From: Taiwanofungus camphoratus
Taxonomy: Eukaryota; Basidiomycota; Agaricomycetes; Polyporales; Taiwanofungaceae
NCBI GenBank assembly: GCA_003999685.1
Contig: CP021220.1
Span: forward strand, 3,038,001-3,102,000
Length of the DNA stretch: 64,000 nucleotides
Direction of reading: 5' to 3'
The first letter of the stretch is position 1, and each line of letters begins with the position of its first letter. Of this stretch, positions 54,170-64,000 are shown piece by piece. Under the pieces are notes generated by a model. The model searched no databases, was not told the DNA's origin, and was given only the letters and a program-made list of their open reading frames with translations. The position numbers and the translations under genes were made by a program.

Positions 54170-55618
54170 TCATGGTGCCATATGGAGCTTCGTAGCCCTG
54201 GCTTTCAGCCCCCTCATGATGAGCACCCACTGTGCATACGTGCCCCTTTCCACCACGACCTGCTCCACCTTGTGCCACGCTTCAGCCGTATCGGCAAGCA
54301 CATCCAGCAGCTCGTCTGTTACGAAGCCGAGCTCTTGGAATACCCCAACAAGATGTATGGGCGGACTTGAGACTGACAGGCTGCTCAGGAAAGCGATAAC
54401 GGCTGGAGAAGCTGTGGGACAGTCCGGTCTTATGTCCGGGTCAAGGCCGATAGAAACGCACAAGGACGGCAGTGGAGAAGATGATGGATAGTTGCTCGGG
54501 TTTGCTGCACCTGCCGCTGTGAGGGTAGGCGCAGGAAACACAGAAGAGTTCAGAGAGTTGGGAAGGACCTCGTGTTTGACAGTTGTAAATTGTTTCCCCG
54601 GGGTGGATATCATGGACGAGCGGGAGGCCGCTGGAGGGGTGGGCTGCTGTACGATCGGCTTATCAGACAGGTGCTGGAAGACACTTATAGTCGTACCCAA
54701 AGGTCTTGATCGATGAATATGCACGCGCTGCGTGATATAAGAATTTGGACGCACATCGGTCTGAGCTACTTCCTGGGCAGGATTCTCTGTCACAGATGAC
54801 GGCTTGACTGGGGTGGATGACGCCCATCGTTGAGGCCCGAGCTCTTCAGTGAGGGCTACCGCCATGTGTACATGTGATGTGGGTCCTGGAGCTGCGGCCA
54901 AATGCTCGAAGGGACGACGGAGGTCGGATTTTGGTGGAGATTCACAATCCTCTGGATATTCGAGCTCCAAAACGACGTCTTCGAGAGCATCTGTGGCATG
55001 GTCTGACACTACAAGATTCGCTTCGCTACCTGGATTCCATGTTTCCTTAACGTAGGAGCTTTCTTGAGTTTCTTGATCGCCCGTATTTGCGTCTGTAGAA
55101 GGTTTCCCTTTCTCAAGCCCACGAGTATCTTTATTCACTTCAACATCATTGACGCAAGCATGTGGAATGTCTTCGCGCTCTATAGCCAAGGTCTGGTTTG
55201 TAACATTGCTTCTCCGACGATCTCTGCAAGGCTGTCGAGTACGCAATGGGGGAATCAAACTGCTAGGTCCTGTACATTTTTTCTTCGTGTGAGCCTTCAG
55301 AAGTCTAAGCACTTTTATAAATCCAGACGAGTAAGTGGATATACCTGCAATGGTCGAGGGTGCTGACTAGCAAATGCACATCTAGGACAGTAAAATTTTC
55401 CATCTGTGTGCCTCGGTACAACGAATGATTTAGCCAGATTGTCGCTGTATCTGACGTAACAGGCTGGCTGATGCTCAGACCTATTATCTATAGAGGTACA
55501 TCGTTCGTTCCAAATTGGACACTGCACGAGGCCTGAAACCCTGATAAAAGGGACCAAACTGTACAGTATCTTATCACAGCGATATAAAAATTATTTACCA
55601 CTTCAAAGCCCGAGGCAT
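54170..55618 (-). CDS. Zinc-finger family protein, paralogue 1 (unnamed family)
   Basis: Three exons by phase: 55618-55599, 55540-55345 and 55294-54170, giving 446 residues. The first exon codes only MPRALKW, as in paralogue 2. Next is an irregular finger (CPIWNERC with H and C in EHQPAC), a link VVPRHTDGKF, and a second finger CPRCAFASQHPRPLQAHTKK with its last Cys just after (C-x2-C-x12-H-x4-C). A low-complexity middle part carries a shared LELEYPEDCESPP motif. The C-terminal 65 residues form a helical domain: SPAVIAFLSSLSVSSPP, VFQELGFVTDELLDVLAD, then YAQWVLIMRGLKARA. I do not know this family; the fingers suggest nucleic-acid or protein binding. The C-terminal domain looks SAM-like in pattern, which is only inference. 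Confidence 0.7.
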
Positions 55619-56419
55619 ATGAAAGAAACCAACGATTGCCTTGCGGGCCTGGGAAAATATGGAACAAAAAGTACTTCAAAGATCGAACATCATCCGCTGG
55701 TGCGTATGTCGAGCTGATGTCGAGCTAGTGTGAGGAGTAGTGTAACAATGGTTATTTCTCTGTTTGAGAACTGGGGAGAGCGAGTTGCCGTACCGCCTGA
55801 AGGAGCCAACCATGGAAAAGTTTAGAGATAATAAGCAGAAACGGGGATGTGAAAGTAGCAACGGCACGTCAGTGAGCGCTGGAGAATTGTCTGCGATACT
55901 CACCTTGTATGTTGGGGAATGCTCCAAATACTCAAGCTATCCTCCACTGATAGTCGTATCCACGATACTGTAAAACAGCTACTCAAGTAGCCTGAGGTTA
56001 CAACAGCTATTATGTGTGACAGCAGGTGGCGTCTGTCACGTGATTGTGACATACGCGTCGGTGGCGCGCGTTTGACCCCACTGCAAAATATATGTACGTT
56101 TGAAATTGGATAGCCTTCCTCCATCATCGTTATTACCCTTTTCCCATTCCTCTCCAATTGTGACGTAATAATTCTCAATATTACTGACTTTTCAAACAGA
56201 CAGAGAGACACAACTGGAGCTCTTCCAGACTTCTTTCCTCCCAAGTTGTCTCCTATATCCGACTCTGTCGTTGGTCAACAACATCATCTATGCTATACGC
56301 CGCCACCAGAGCGTTATGCGCAATCTTGTAGGTCATTTTTCCCGTCTTATGCACAAAAAAAGGAGTTGAAGGATGCTTCACATCCAGTACAAGATTGGCC
56401 TACTCCATGCAAAACTGGC
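55619..56419. other. Intergenic stretch before the FunK1 relic
   Basis: A CACGTG core lies at 56037-56042 inside GTCACGTGATTGTGAC. Divergent relative to the two neighbouring genes. Nothing else seen. Confidence 0.4.
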
Positions 56420-58549
56420 ATGTCTAGCCTTCAGACTGAGAGTAGTGTCACGGGCGAGAAGGTAAATAGACCCTTGCAACATGAATTCCAAGGGAAGGTT
56501 GCACGAGATTACCCTGTGATTGACTTTGTTCGGGACGTCTGGTGATTCACCCCTGACAAACTTCCAAAGCATGGGAATACATTCTGGATTTCAAACACGA
56601 ATCTCGTAAGGTACATGAGAACCGCTTCGAGCGAAAGAAGTTGCTACAAATGGCTGAAGGCTATGTTCGACGAGCTTATTCAGCAACTGTCTCTTAGACA
56701 ACCTGCGGTATCAGCAAAATTTATCAACCTGAGAGACGACGGTGTAGTATATGACAATTTTGGGACTTTCAAGCCGAATTTCGCCTATGGGACGGTCAAT
56801 TCTGATGACTTCCGGCCGAATTGGGTGTGGCTTGGTGTAGTCGGAGAAGTTAAGAAGGTAATGTTAACACATGATCATTTGACCAATGTACGAATAGATA
56901 CGAGAGTGCTGGAAAGGGTAAGTGGATCCATTTCCGTCTCCATGCTTTTATCTGACGCACGCGCTCTGTCTTGCTGCTGCTGTTCGCAGGATAGCTCCAA
57001 GGCTTCCAAGAGGAAACGTCCCAGAGATGACGCACACGCTGATGAAGAGTCATCCAAGAAGCACAGGCGGGTATCCGAGGGCGCGGGTCAGAAATCCAAA
57101 ACAGTGCTTGGCGCTGGCGATGTGTTGACACAAGATGATATACAGGCGACGAAATACCTTAATGCGCTACTGTCTCATGGTGTACGCTCTTATGCCACTG
57201 GATTCTTGGTCCGTGAAACAGGCGTCTAGCTATGGTATGCTGACCGAATGGGGCTGGTCGAGTCGGCCAGCTTCGACTTCTTGAGACATCCGCATCTGAT
57301 GTTGCTCGTAGTCGCTGCGATACGGATAGCCGATCTTGCGACTTTGGAGATTTGCCCGTTTCTCAGATTCCCCTCATCAACATATAACAGCTACGGGGGA
57401 GCGAAGCTGGTGCTGTCAAATGCTACGAACGTATATGACGAAGAGACCGGGGAATTGGAGTTCGATGTCGTTGTCAACAAAGAGAGGCGAGTATTTACGG
57501 CATACGGTGCTGTCGGCCGAGGAACGACGATCGTGCCCGTGAAAGCTGCGGGTAGGGCAAAGCAGGCATGGGGAACAGAAGAACTGGTTGTCAAAATTGC
57601 ATGGCCGCCGAAGATGCGCGATGCTGAAGGCTATTTCATAAAGAGGGTCCGGAAGCAACTTAGCGATCACAGATCGGAATACCTCAAGCATGTTGTTGAC
57701 CTCAAATGTTCATTGATACGCACAATGCAAGTGATGAAGTTACCTCGAGCATCAATGGATGATCTTCGGGATTTCGGCCTGGACAGTGTGGAAGAGCGCG
57801 TCTGTCGAACACTTGTTCTCAAAACATATCCTCCTCTCGAATTGGTGAGTGGTCCGAAGGAATTTAAAATTATATTCATTGAGGTAGTTCGTGGTGCGCC
57901 TGTCAATGCCACCTCGCAGCAACGATGCCCAAAGCGGACGACATAGAGCCTGTCGAAGGAGACATTCCAAGGCCCTCAGCTTCTCAACTCGAGAAGTGCC
58001 GACGCGGATCAGAAAGTGACTGGTAAGGACAATGAAGATGACCATTTCAAACAATGCAGAGCATACTATAGGACTGGTACCCGCCCATTTATGGCTCTTG
58101 ATCTTCTCGATCAGTGCGAGACGCCGTGGCACTTGTACCGCTTCGATCTCGAATCATTCTTTTACGTCCTAGTTTGGTTCTGTGCTTCATTCGATCCTAC
58201 TCAGAACCGTATCGGTTTCATCACCTCCTGGCAGAATGACGATTTGACTATAATCGGTGCCGTCAAACATCGCTTTCTCATGCTGCGGTCAGTGTATCAG
58301 GCGGTGATAGGGCGTGCCAACCCTTGCTTCGAGCCCCTCATCAGCGGATGGGTGGCTAGCTTGCGATCCCTGTTCTCGAGACTTCATATGATGGACGGTT
58401 ATTATAACGGTCTGCGGGAGCGGCTTTCGGACGCTGCTGGAGAACCACACGAATCCAAAGTAGCTGATCGGCTTCGACGGTTGATAGCAATATGGAAAGA
58501 AATGGTCACATATGAGACCTTCATGAAGGCACTGGATGTAGAGCCGTAG
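56420..58549 (+). pseudogene. FunK1 (fungal-type protein kinase) pseudogene
   Basis: Recognisable FunK1 pieces lie in one frame: NWVWLGVVGEVKK, LLSHGVRSYATGFLV, LWYADRMGLVESASFDFL, FTAYGAVGRGTTIV, EELVVKIAWP (ATP-site lysine) and RTGTRPFMALDLLDQ, followed by HLYRFDLESFFYVLVWF. Three in-frame stops break it: TGA at 56543, TAG at 57227 and TAG at 57944. A 72-nt intron (56918-56989) is a multiple of three and so does not change the frame. Between FIEVVRGAP and the RTGTRPFMA block only about 150 nt remain, so the catalytic loop (HRD-like) and the DFD-like metal site are missing. FunK1 kinases are highly multiplied in mushroom-forming fungi with unknown substrates. I read this copy as dead. The start is taken at the first in-frame Met, MSSLQTESSVTGEK. 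Confidence 0.85.
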
Positions 58550-58824
58550 TGTCTTATATCCTTAGTGTGATTTATTAGTCATATCAGTGTGTTCATATTG
58601 CTGGCCTCTCTCGCACGCAAGTTTACTATTGGGACTCGATGTTCATTACGCGAACTGCGACACCAATTTACAATCAAATTGCAGGTCAAACTTTGAGGTG
58701 CCAATACAACAACGGGAGCATACAACAGAGCGAGTACAGCGGAGACAGCTAACACAAGAGAGGTATTGTACAAGTGCGAGATACATAGACTAGCGGTACA
58801 ATATTCGGACCTACAGCTCATAAG

Positions 58825-60415
58825 TTACCAGACATCCGTGGCACGTAACCCCGCAGCCCTAGCTTTCAGACCATTCATGATGACGACCCATTGCGCATAA
58901 TTTCCGTGCTCTCTCACGAGCTTGCCCACCTCACTCCAACCTTCAGGCGTCTGAGACAGTACATCGAGCAGCTCGTCAGTCACAAAGCCAAGATCTACGA
59001 ACACCTTAGCAAGGTGTAAGGGCGGATTTGAGACCGAGAGCCCGTTGAAGAAAGCCAAGACTGCAGGAGAGCATGAAGGCGGCTCTACACTAGATGCATT
59101 TACATCTGGGCTGATCGAAATGTGCAAGTGGGAAGAAGACCGTGAGGAAGACGAGATGGAGTGACTTGTTGCTACTGGTGCTGTGGCCCCAAGTATGGAG
59201 GAAAAGGAGGGAGCAGACGGTGTAGGAGGACGTTTGTATTTCAAAACGAGCTCTTGTTGGGTCGAAAACGAGGCAACAGAAGGAGTAGCACTTGGTGGAG
59301 GCGTGGGCTGCTGTTGAGCACTCATGTCACGCGAGTAAGGATCAGAACTCAGCGAGCCAAATCTACTGCTAGAGCCGTCTAAGTTCTGCGTAGGCAACGT
59401 ATCCTGGATCGCATCGCGATTTGTCGAATGAGTATCAAGGGCGGGGTTCCCAGGTGGCACTGAAACGCTCTCCCCGTGTGAGGACGTAGGAGATGACGGG
59501 TGTTGTTCCCGGTCAGCTGGAACGAGTTTCTCTTGTTCAAGTATTAGTTCTCCTGAAGAACTTCGTTGCTCTGGGAGATAAGAAGAGGCACGACATTCAG
59601 GGATTTGCGGAGGCACAAAATCCTCTGGGTACTGGAGTTCCAAAGATGCTGGGTCCGCTGACCCTTCTGTAGGAGCTTCTTCGGTGTCTTGCTGTGATAC
59701 ATGCTGACGAGTCCTGTTCAATCCGTCGTCTCGATCCTCCATATTCGTGTCTGAAGAAAGCTCTGCACCGATATCTGGGGACATCAACATTTGTTAGTGA
59801 CTCGTAGCATGACTATGAGATTCGACGAGCATATTTCACTGACAATCTCTTACAATTTCATCCTCTTCCCATTCGCAATCGAGTTCCGCTTCTAGTTCCG
59901 GCGACATATCTTCCTCAAGTTTGATGGCGACTGTGTCCATCTCGACGTCGTCAATGTCAGCCCGTGTGCTCACACCGGTAATTTGTATATCTTCGTCATC
60001 ATCTTTGGAGACTTGTGTGCCAATAGCAGGAAGACGAATGCGAAGAAGAGACAGATTCACGCATTGTTTGGTGTGCTCCTTCGGGCCACTGCATCAGAAA
60101 TGTTGGAAATGCTAGGCGAATGTTACGCACCTGCAGTTTACGGGGTACGTTGTGCGCAAACACACACCTCGGACAATGGAATAGCCCGTCTGATCGGTCT
60201 CTGGTGACCCACGACTTGAGATTGGGGTTGCTGCTAAATCGAACCAAACAGGCCTCCTGGTGATTATGCCTGTAATGAGTGTTCAAAGAACCAACTTTCT
60301 TGCCGCATTCTGAACAGCGCCCTGCGACCGCTGGCCTAGGGACATGAATAAGGCCTCGATGGGTATGCCAAGAAACGAATCTCTGCGCTCACCACTTGTG
60401 ATGGACCCGAGGCAT
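58825..60415 (-). CDS. Zinc-finger family protein, paralogue 2 (unnamed family)
   Basis: The first exon is 60415-60393 (MPRVHHKW, matching the MPRALKW start of paralogue 1). The second gives CSECGKKVGSLNTHYRHNH, a regular C2H2 finger, then ACLVRFSSNPNLKSWVTRDR and CPRCVFAHNVPRKLQEHTKQ with a final Cys after the intron (C2HC). An acidic segment (KLEEDMSPELEAELDCEWEE) follows. The Ser/Pro-rich middle contains LELQYPEDFVPP, and the C-terminal domain reads LAFFNGLSVSNPPLHLAKVF, VDLGFVTDELLDVLSQT and YAQWVVIMNGLKARAAGL. About 450 residues. The join between the acidic exon (ending near 59866) and the long last exon (from about 59771) could not be made in phase with the obvious splice sites, so an extra small exon or a frame change is possible. 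Confidence 0.65.
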
Positions 60416-60787
60416 GAGCACGATTCGTACTTTGTTGGACAATATATCACCTATGTTCAAGGTATCCCTTGGACATCAAACAAAGCCGTGGGTACTGAAT
60501 GAATGGTATGATACAGTTCACTTACCAGTACTCATACCGCGAATGTGCACCTGATAAACAGCCAGTCACTGTCTACTGCCTGTGACAACGCGCGGGTAAG
60601 GCCGTGGCTCAGAAGTGTACGCAATAAACACCAGACTTATCAGAGTTCTGGTTTGGAACAATGGCTCTGAAATGCTACTAGCGATTCCCCTTCTTCATGC
60701 GATCAAGCGGTATAAGTCCATATGAACCCATAGCGCTAACCAACACACGAAAGGGAGAAGTATAGACATACATCACACTACACTGAT
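60416..60787. other. Short intergenic stretch between paralogues 2 and 3
   Basis: Holds the promoter of paralogue 2 and the 3' flank of paralogue 3. No other feature. Confidence 0.45.
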
Positions 60788-63508
60788 TTACAAGCCAGTT
60801 GCTCGTGCGTTCAAACCGTCCTTCAACACCAGCCACTGCAAAGGTGTCATGCCCTTCGTGTTCAAAAATTCTTTCACTGTGTCCCAATGGTCATTCATGC
60901 TGCACAGCGCATCTAGATCCTCTGCTGTATTCACTCCAAACTCATAGAATGCATTCAGGAGATGACCGAGCGGTGATATGACCTAGGGGATCCTGGCACC
61001 TAGGGAGTGCTCCACAACGTGGCTGTGGGGTAGTGTGATAACTGTGAGGATATGAGGGTAGGAGCTACAACCTGTACGATACCGGGAAACCTGTATGTCT
61101 TGTTTTTGTAAGTAGAGGAGTAAGGGGTCAAGGGTCCTGCACAACAGGATCTTGTTCCTAAGTGCTATATGATCCCTAAGGCCTTGCGAGGCCCTTCGAA
61201 GTACGCGAAGCCCTTCGAGATTCTGCAAAGTCCTTCGAAGTTTTAGCTAAATCGCGCGAGCTGACTTCGTAGGCTGTATAGAGTTAGGGAGCAATAAGCC
61301 TAATGGACTATAATTTCTACTAAGCGGCAGCGGGTACGAGACTGCTGTGAAGTCCTTTTAGCTAGAGTTAGCTAAAGGGCATAAGGCTTAGAGGTTTGTT
61401 AGAGCGAGGTGGGCGAGGTTTGGCTAGTGTAGGAGACTTGTAGGAGAGGTCGGATGGTTCGGAGAGCTAATACTTGGAATAGGAATGGGGGAACGAGGTT
61501 GCTGGAAGCTCTGAAGTGTCTGATGACTTCGAGGTGTGAGTCGGAGAGTTCGAGGGCGTAGAGGGAGGTGCTATAGCCCGAAATGAAGGCTATGGGAGAG
61601 TCGTAGGGTTATTCGTAGGACGTAGGAATGACGCAACGTGAGCCTAAAGGTATAACTAAGGCGGAGGCCCACCGGATAGGTGCTATAAGAGGTGCTGAAG
61701 GGCGCGAAGTCACAGCGACTTCGTAGATCGTAGTGTGTAGTTCGGAAAGCGTAGACGTGGTTCGTAGATATATCGCGAGCGTAGACGGAGTTCAAAGGTA
61801 CTGAAATGGAGCTGGGGTGGAGACTTAGGGACCTTAGGACCGTTCCTAAGGTTGTACTCGCGGCGCTTTCCTGAGATCGGGGCTACAGGGGAACTTGTAT
61901 TCCAAAGAGAGAAGCGTGCACTGAGGGGTCTCCCCGTTACATAGTAAACTACCTCTCACTAAATAGGGGAGCGTGAGGTGAACTATTCTTGTGCGAAGTG
62001 ATCCTTACGAGTCCGAAATGTGTACTAAAGTGCATGGACTCCGAAGTGAACATGAGGAGGATAGGAACTACGTACGGTAGAAAGGTGACCAAGTTCATTC
62101 ACGAGGGCGGGATGACTATCCGAGAGCAGCCATGCACCGTGATCACCTATCTTAGTGGGCTAAGAGCGCACAAAGTTCTTAGCAGCGAGACTTGGCCTAA
62201 TCGGGGTAGGAGGTGTCCTAACTGGGTGGAGGGCCATATGGGTACGTCCTAGGATGACCTTATGATATAGGATCGAGACCCATGGGGGTGCACAAGGCTT
62301 CCTAAGTCCAACTTCTGGAACTTCAGACCGTTTCGGAGCCTATCGGAGGTAGCTGCAATCACAAGAGCTAGGAGAGACTTAGCTAAGACTTCTTAGCTAA
62401 GCCCGGGATGAGTGACGTAGTAGATAGGATCTAGATCCAATGGAACAGTATGGGAGGGCCGGCAGTGTCCAATAGTGGACTTAGCAGGAGTTAGGGACTT
62501 CGCGTCTAGCATTCGAAACCTCGTAGCACCTCGTGTGACTTCGCAAGACTTCGTAGGGTGTTAGGAGGGTTTAGGAAGGAAAGAGGGCTTTAGGAATATT
62601 ATAGGAACCTATCCCTCCTGTCGTAGGCTGTAGAAGAGTCTTAGAGTGGTCGGTTGGGGGATTAGAAAGCTCCTAAAATCACGATTCAGGGCCCAGGAGG
62701 CTACGGGACTCATCAGCGGACACTTCAGTTCTTGTAGAAATGCATGTACTGGATTCTCCGTCGCACTGGGAGCTACAGGGCCAGCAAAAGTGCTAGACCG
62801 AGGGATGTTGATGATACTGGGGTTGCTAGGCCCTAGAACTGGGGGAGGTAAGGGTGACACTTGCTTTAGTAAATGCTGAGTGTCGACTGTGGAATGGGCA
62901 ACTAGATGGCTTGGACCTGCAACAGGAGAAAGATGAAGTGATGTTGAAATAGATTGCTGCTGCACCATGGTGACGCTGCTTCTAGATGTGCTAGAGCTTG
63001 ACACAGAACTAACATGGTCATGACTATTGTTATAGGCTGACTCAATACCCTCAGTTAAGGGCGCATATTGTGGAGGATATTGTTCTTGTTCAAGGTGAAT
63101 ACCTGGAGGCAATGATGCTCGAATGTCTGATCGACAAGGTTGAGTGTGAACATCTGTATGCTAGAAGATATGCTAGAAATACTCACAATTGTGATCAATT
63201 TCTTCCCCAATGGTGTCCTCATTGTCAGTCATGTAGTCATCCTGAAGCTTCAAATCTACCTCCTGCATTTCAAAGTTCTCAGGTTTAATTGCAGGACCAA
63301 CATGCTCATTGGCCCAAGGTGGAGGGTTATCTATGTTCACAATGTCCCCAAGCTTGCCAATCAAATATTTCTCATCCTCATCTAATTTGTCTCCTGCTCC
63401 ATTGTTGACAGAAAACCAAACCTCCTGGGGGCCACAATTGAGCCATTCCATGATCTGTGCGACAGTATATTCTTGCTTCCAATAATCACGTATCAAAGCG
63501 CGTTGCAT
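60788..63508 (-). pseudogene. Family paralogue 3, interrupted by an LTR-like insertion
   Basis: Upstream part: 63508 to 62716; downstream part: 60973 to 60788; the element sits between them. The N-terminus differs from paralogues 1 and 2. It begins MQRALIRDYWKQEYTVAQIM, a helix-turn-helix-like pattern, then EVWFSVNNGAGDKLDEDEKY, with no zinc fingers. An intron after DHN joins to IRASLPPGIHLEQEQ. A Ser/Pro-rich middle follows, then the family C-terminal domain: ENPVHAFLQELKCP before the insertion, and LGHLLNAFYEFGVNTAEDLD, then MTPLQWLVLKDGLNARATGL after it. The host frame is the same on both sides of the element. Expression of a full product is doubtful unless the insertion is spliced out. 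An isoform lacking the C-terminal domain is possible. Confidence 0.6.
60974..62715. mobile_element. LTR-like element, probable solo LTR, 1,742 bp
   Basis: The element starts TGATATGACCTAGGGG and ends GGGACTCATCA, giving TGAT...ATCA (TG...CA) ends. It is flanked by the 4-bp direct repeat GCGG at 60970-60973 and 62716-62719, inside the C-terminal coding part of family paralogue 3. No long frame or recognised retroelement domain lies inside, so it looks like a solo LTR or a small non-coding LTR derivative. The orientation is not decided. A relative starts at 63707. The two differ at roughly 12-15% of sites by eye, so the copies are not recent twins. The intact target duplication and ends suggest moderate age. 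Confidence 0.6.
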
Positions 63509-63706
63509 ACGTGTGATTTGCGGAACTTTATGTCTGAAAAATGGTGCATTGTGTCTGATGGGTATATTCAGTCATAGAGACGTGCATGGATCTAGACATA
63601 CTGAGAATGATGCATCTGAGTGGACACCGGGGACTGAGGCGCAGGATGAACAACAAGACATGAAGTTATTGTACTCGAAGCTGCACTTGGATCATTGGAT
63701 GACCAT

Positions 63707-64000
63707 TGATATGACCTAGGGGACCCTGGCACCTAGGGAGTGCTCCAAAACATGGCTAGGAGGTAGTGTGTGAACTATAGGGATATGAGGGGAGGAGCTA
63801 CAACCTGTATGATACTGGGAAGCCTGTATGTCTTGTTTTTGTAAGCGAGGGAGTAAGGGGCCAAGGGTCCTGCGTGACAGGATCTTGTTCCTAGGTGCTA
63901 GACGATCCCTAAGGCCTTATGAGGCCCTCTGAAGTGTGTGAAGTCCTTTGAAGTTCTGCGAAGTCCTTTGAAGTTCTGTGAAGTCCTTTGAAGTTTTAGC
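63707..64000. mobile_element. Second copy of the same LTR-like element, cut by the window end
   Basis: It begins TGATATGACCTAGGGGACCC and tracks the first copy along its whole visible length, so it is a separate insertion about 200 bp upstream of the start of paralogue 3. The far end, size and target duplication lie outside the window. Near the window end it has three tandem units of about 21 bp related to a less regular array at 61190-61250 in the first copy. Confidence 0.65.

Noticed and set aside
63513-63719. Plus-strand frame of 68 codons next to the second LTR-like copy
   Set aside because: Runs into the element end, has no domain, and lies in the likely promoter of family paralogue 3.
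60974-64000. The two TGATATGACC copies as the paired LTRs of one element
   Set aside because: The first copy has its own matching ends and its own GCGG target duplication, and host gene sequence lies between the copies, so they are separate insertions.

Overview
The window reads as nuclear DNA of a filamentous basidiomycete, most likely an Agaricomycete. Genes are dense, on both strands, and broken by many short introns (about 45-75 nt, GT-AG, often with a CTAAC/CTGAC-like branch site). Gene content fits: a fungal-specific FunK1 kinase copy, a CPL1/priA-like secreted cysteine-rich protein, small lineage-specific secreted or low-complexity proteins, and a full set of conserved eukaryotic housekeeping genes. 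Exon structures below were worked out by hand from splice sites and phase, so single exon edges can be wrong.

Layout. 0-1.1 kb: 3' part of a Fip1-like polyadenylation factor gene. 1.1-6.3 kb: gene-poor, with a 179-bp Tc1/mariner-type MITE and a tiny single-domain dsRNA-binding gene. 6.3-24.8 kb: Ctr copper transporter, Ark/Prk (NAK) kinase, 3-hydroxyisobutyrate-dehydrogenase-like enzyme, mitochondrial ribosomal protein uL10m, a second tiny dsRBD gene, exonuclease V, a CPL1-like secreted protein and a membrane-anchored Ser/Pro-rich protein. 25.2-34.1 kb: a divergent pair of DExH/DEAH RNA helicases (DHX57-like and Prp22). 34.6-36.9 kb: NXT1-like NTF2 protein and a 2-oxoglutarate/Fe(II) oxygenase. 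37-39.8 kb: gene-poor, with a tRNA-derived SINE. 39.8-53.8 kb: AP-3 delta adaptin, GCK-III (Ste20-like) kinase, a large E2 ubiquitin-conjugating protein with a cysteine-rich domain, a CDF metal transporter and a secreted proline-rich protein.

54-64 kb is the accessory part. Three related minus-strand genes of a family I cannot name share a C-terminal helical domain of about 65 residues. Two of them also carry an N-terminal pair of zinc fingers. A decayed FunK1 kinase sits between the first and second. The third is split by a 1.74-kb LTR-like element with TGAT...ATCA ends and a 4-bp GCGG target duplication, and a second copy of the same element starts just upstream of it at 63707 and runs off the window.

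No operon-like or biosynthetic-cluster logic is visible. Shared promoters (14.07-14.35 kb and 30.04-30.31 kb) are the only clear pairings, and CACGTG boxes recur in several promoters. The most novel material is the zinc-finger/C-terminal-domain family at 54-63.5 kb and the two minimal dsRBD genes.
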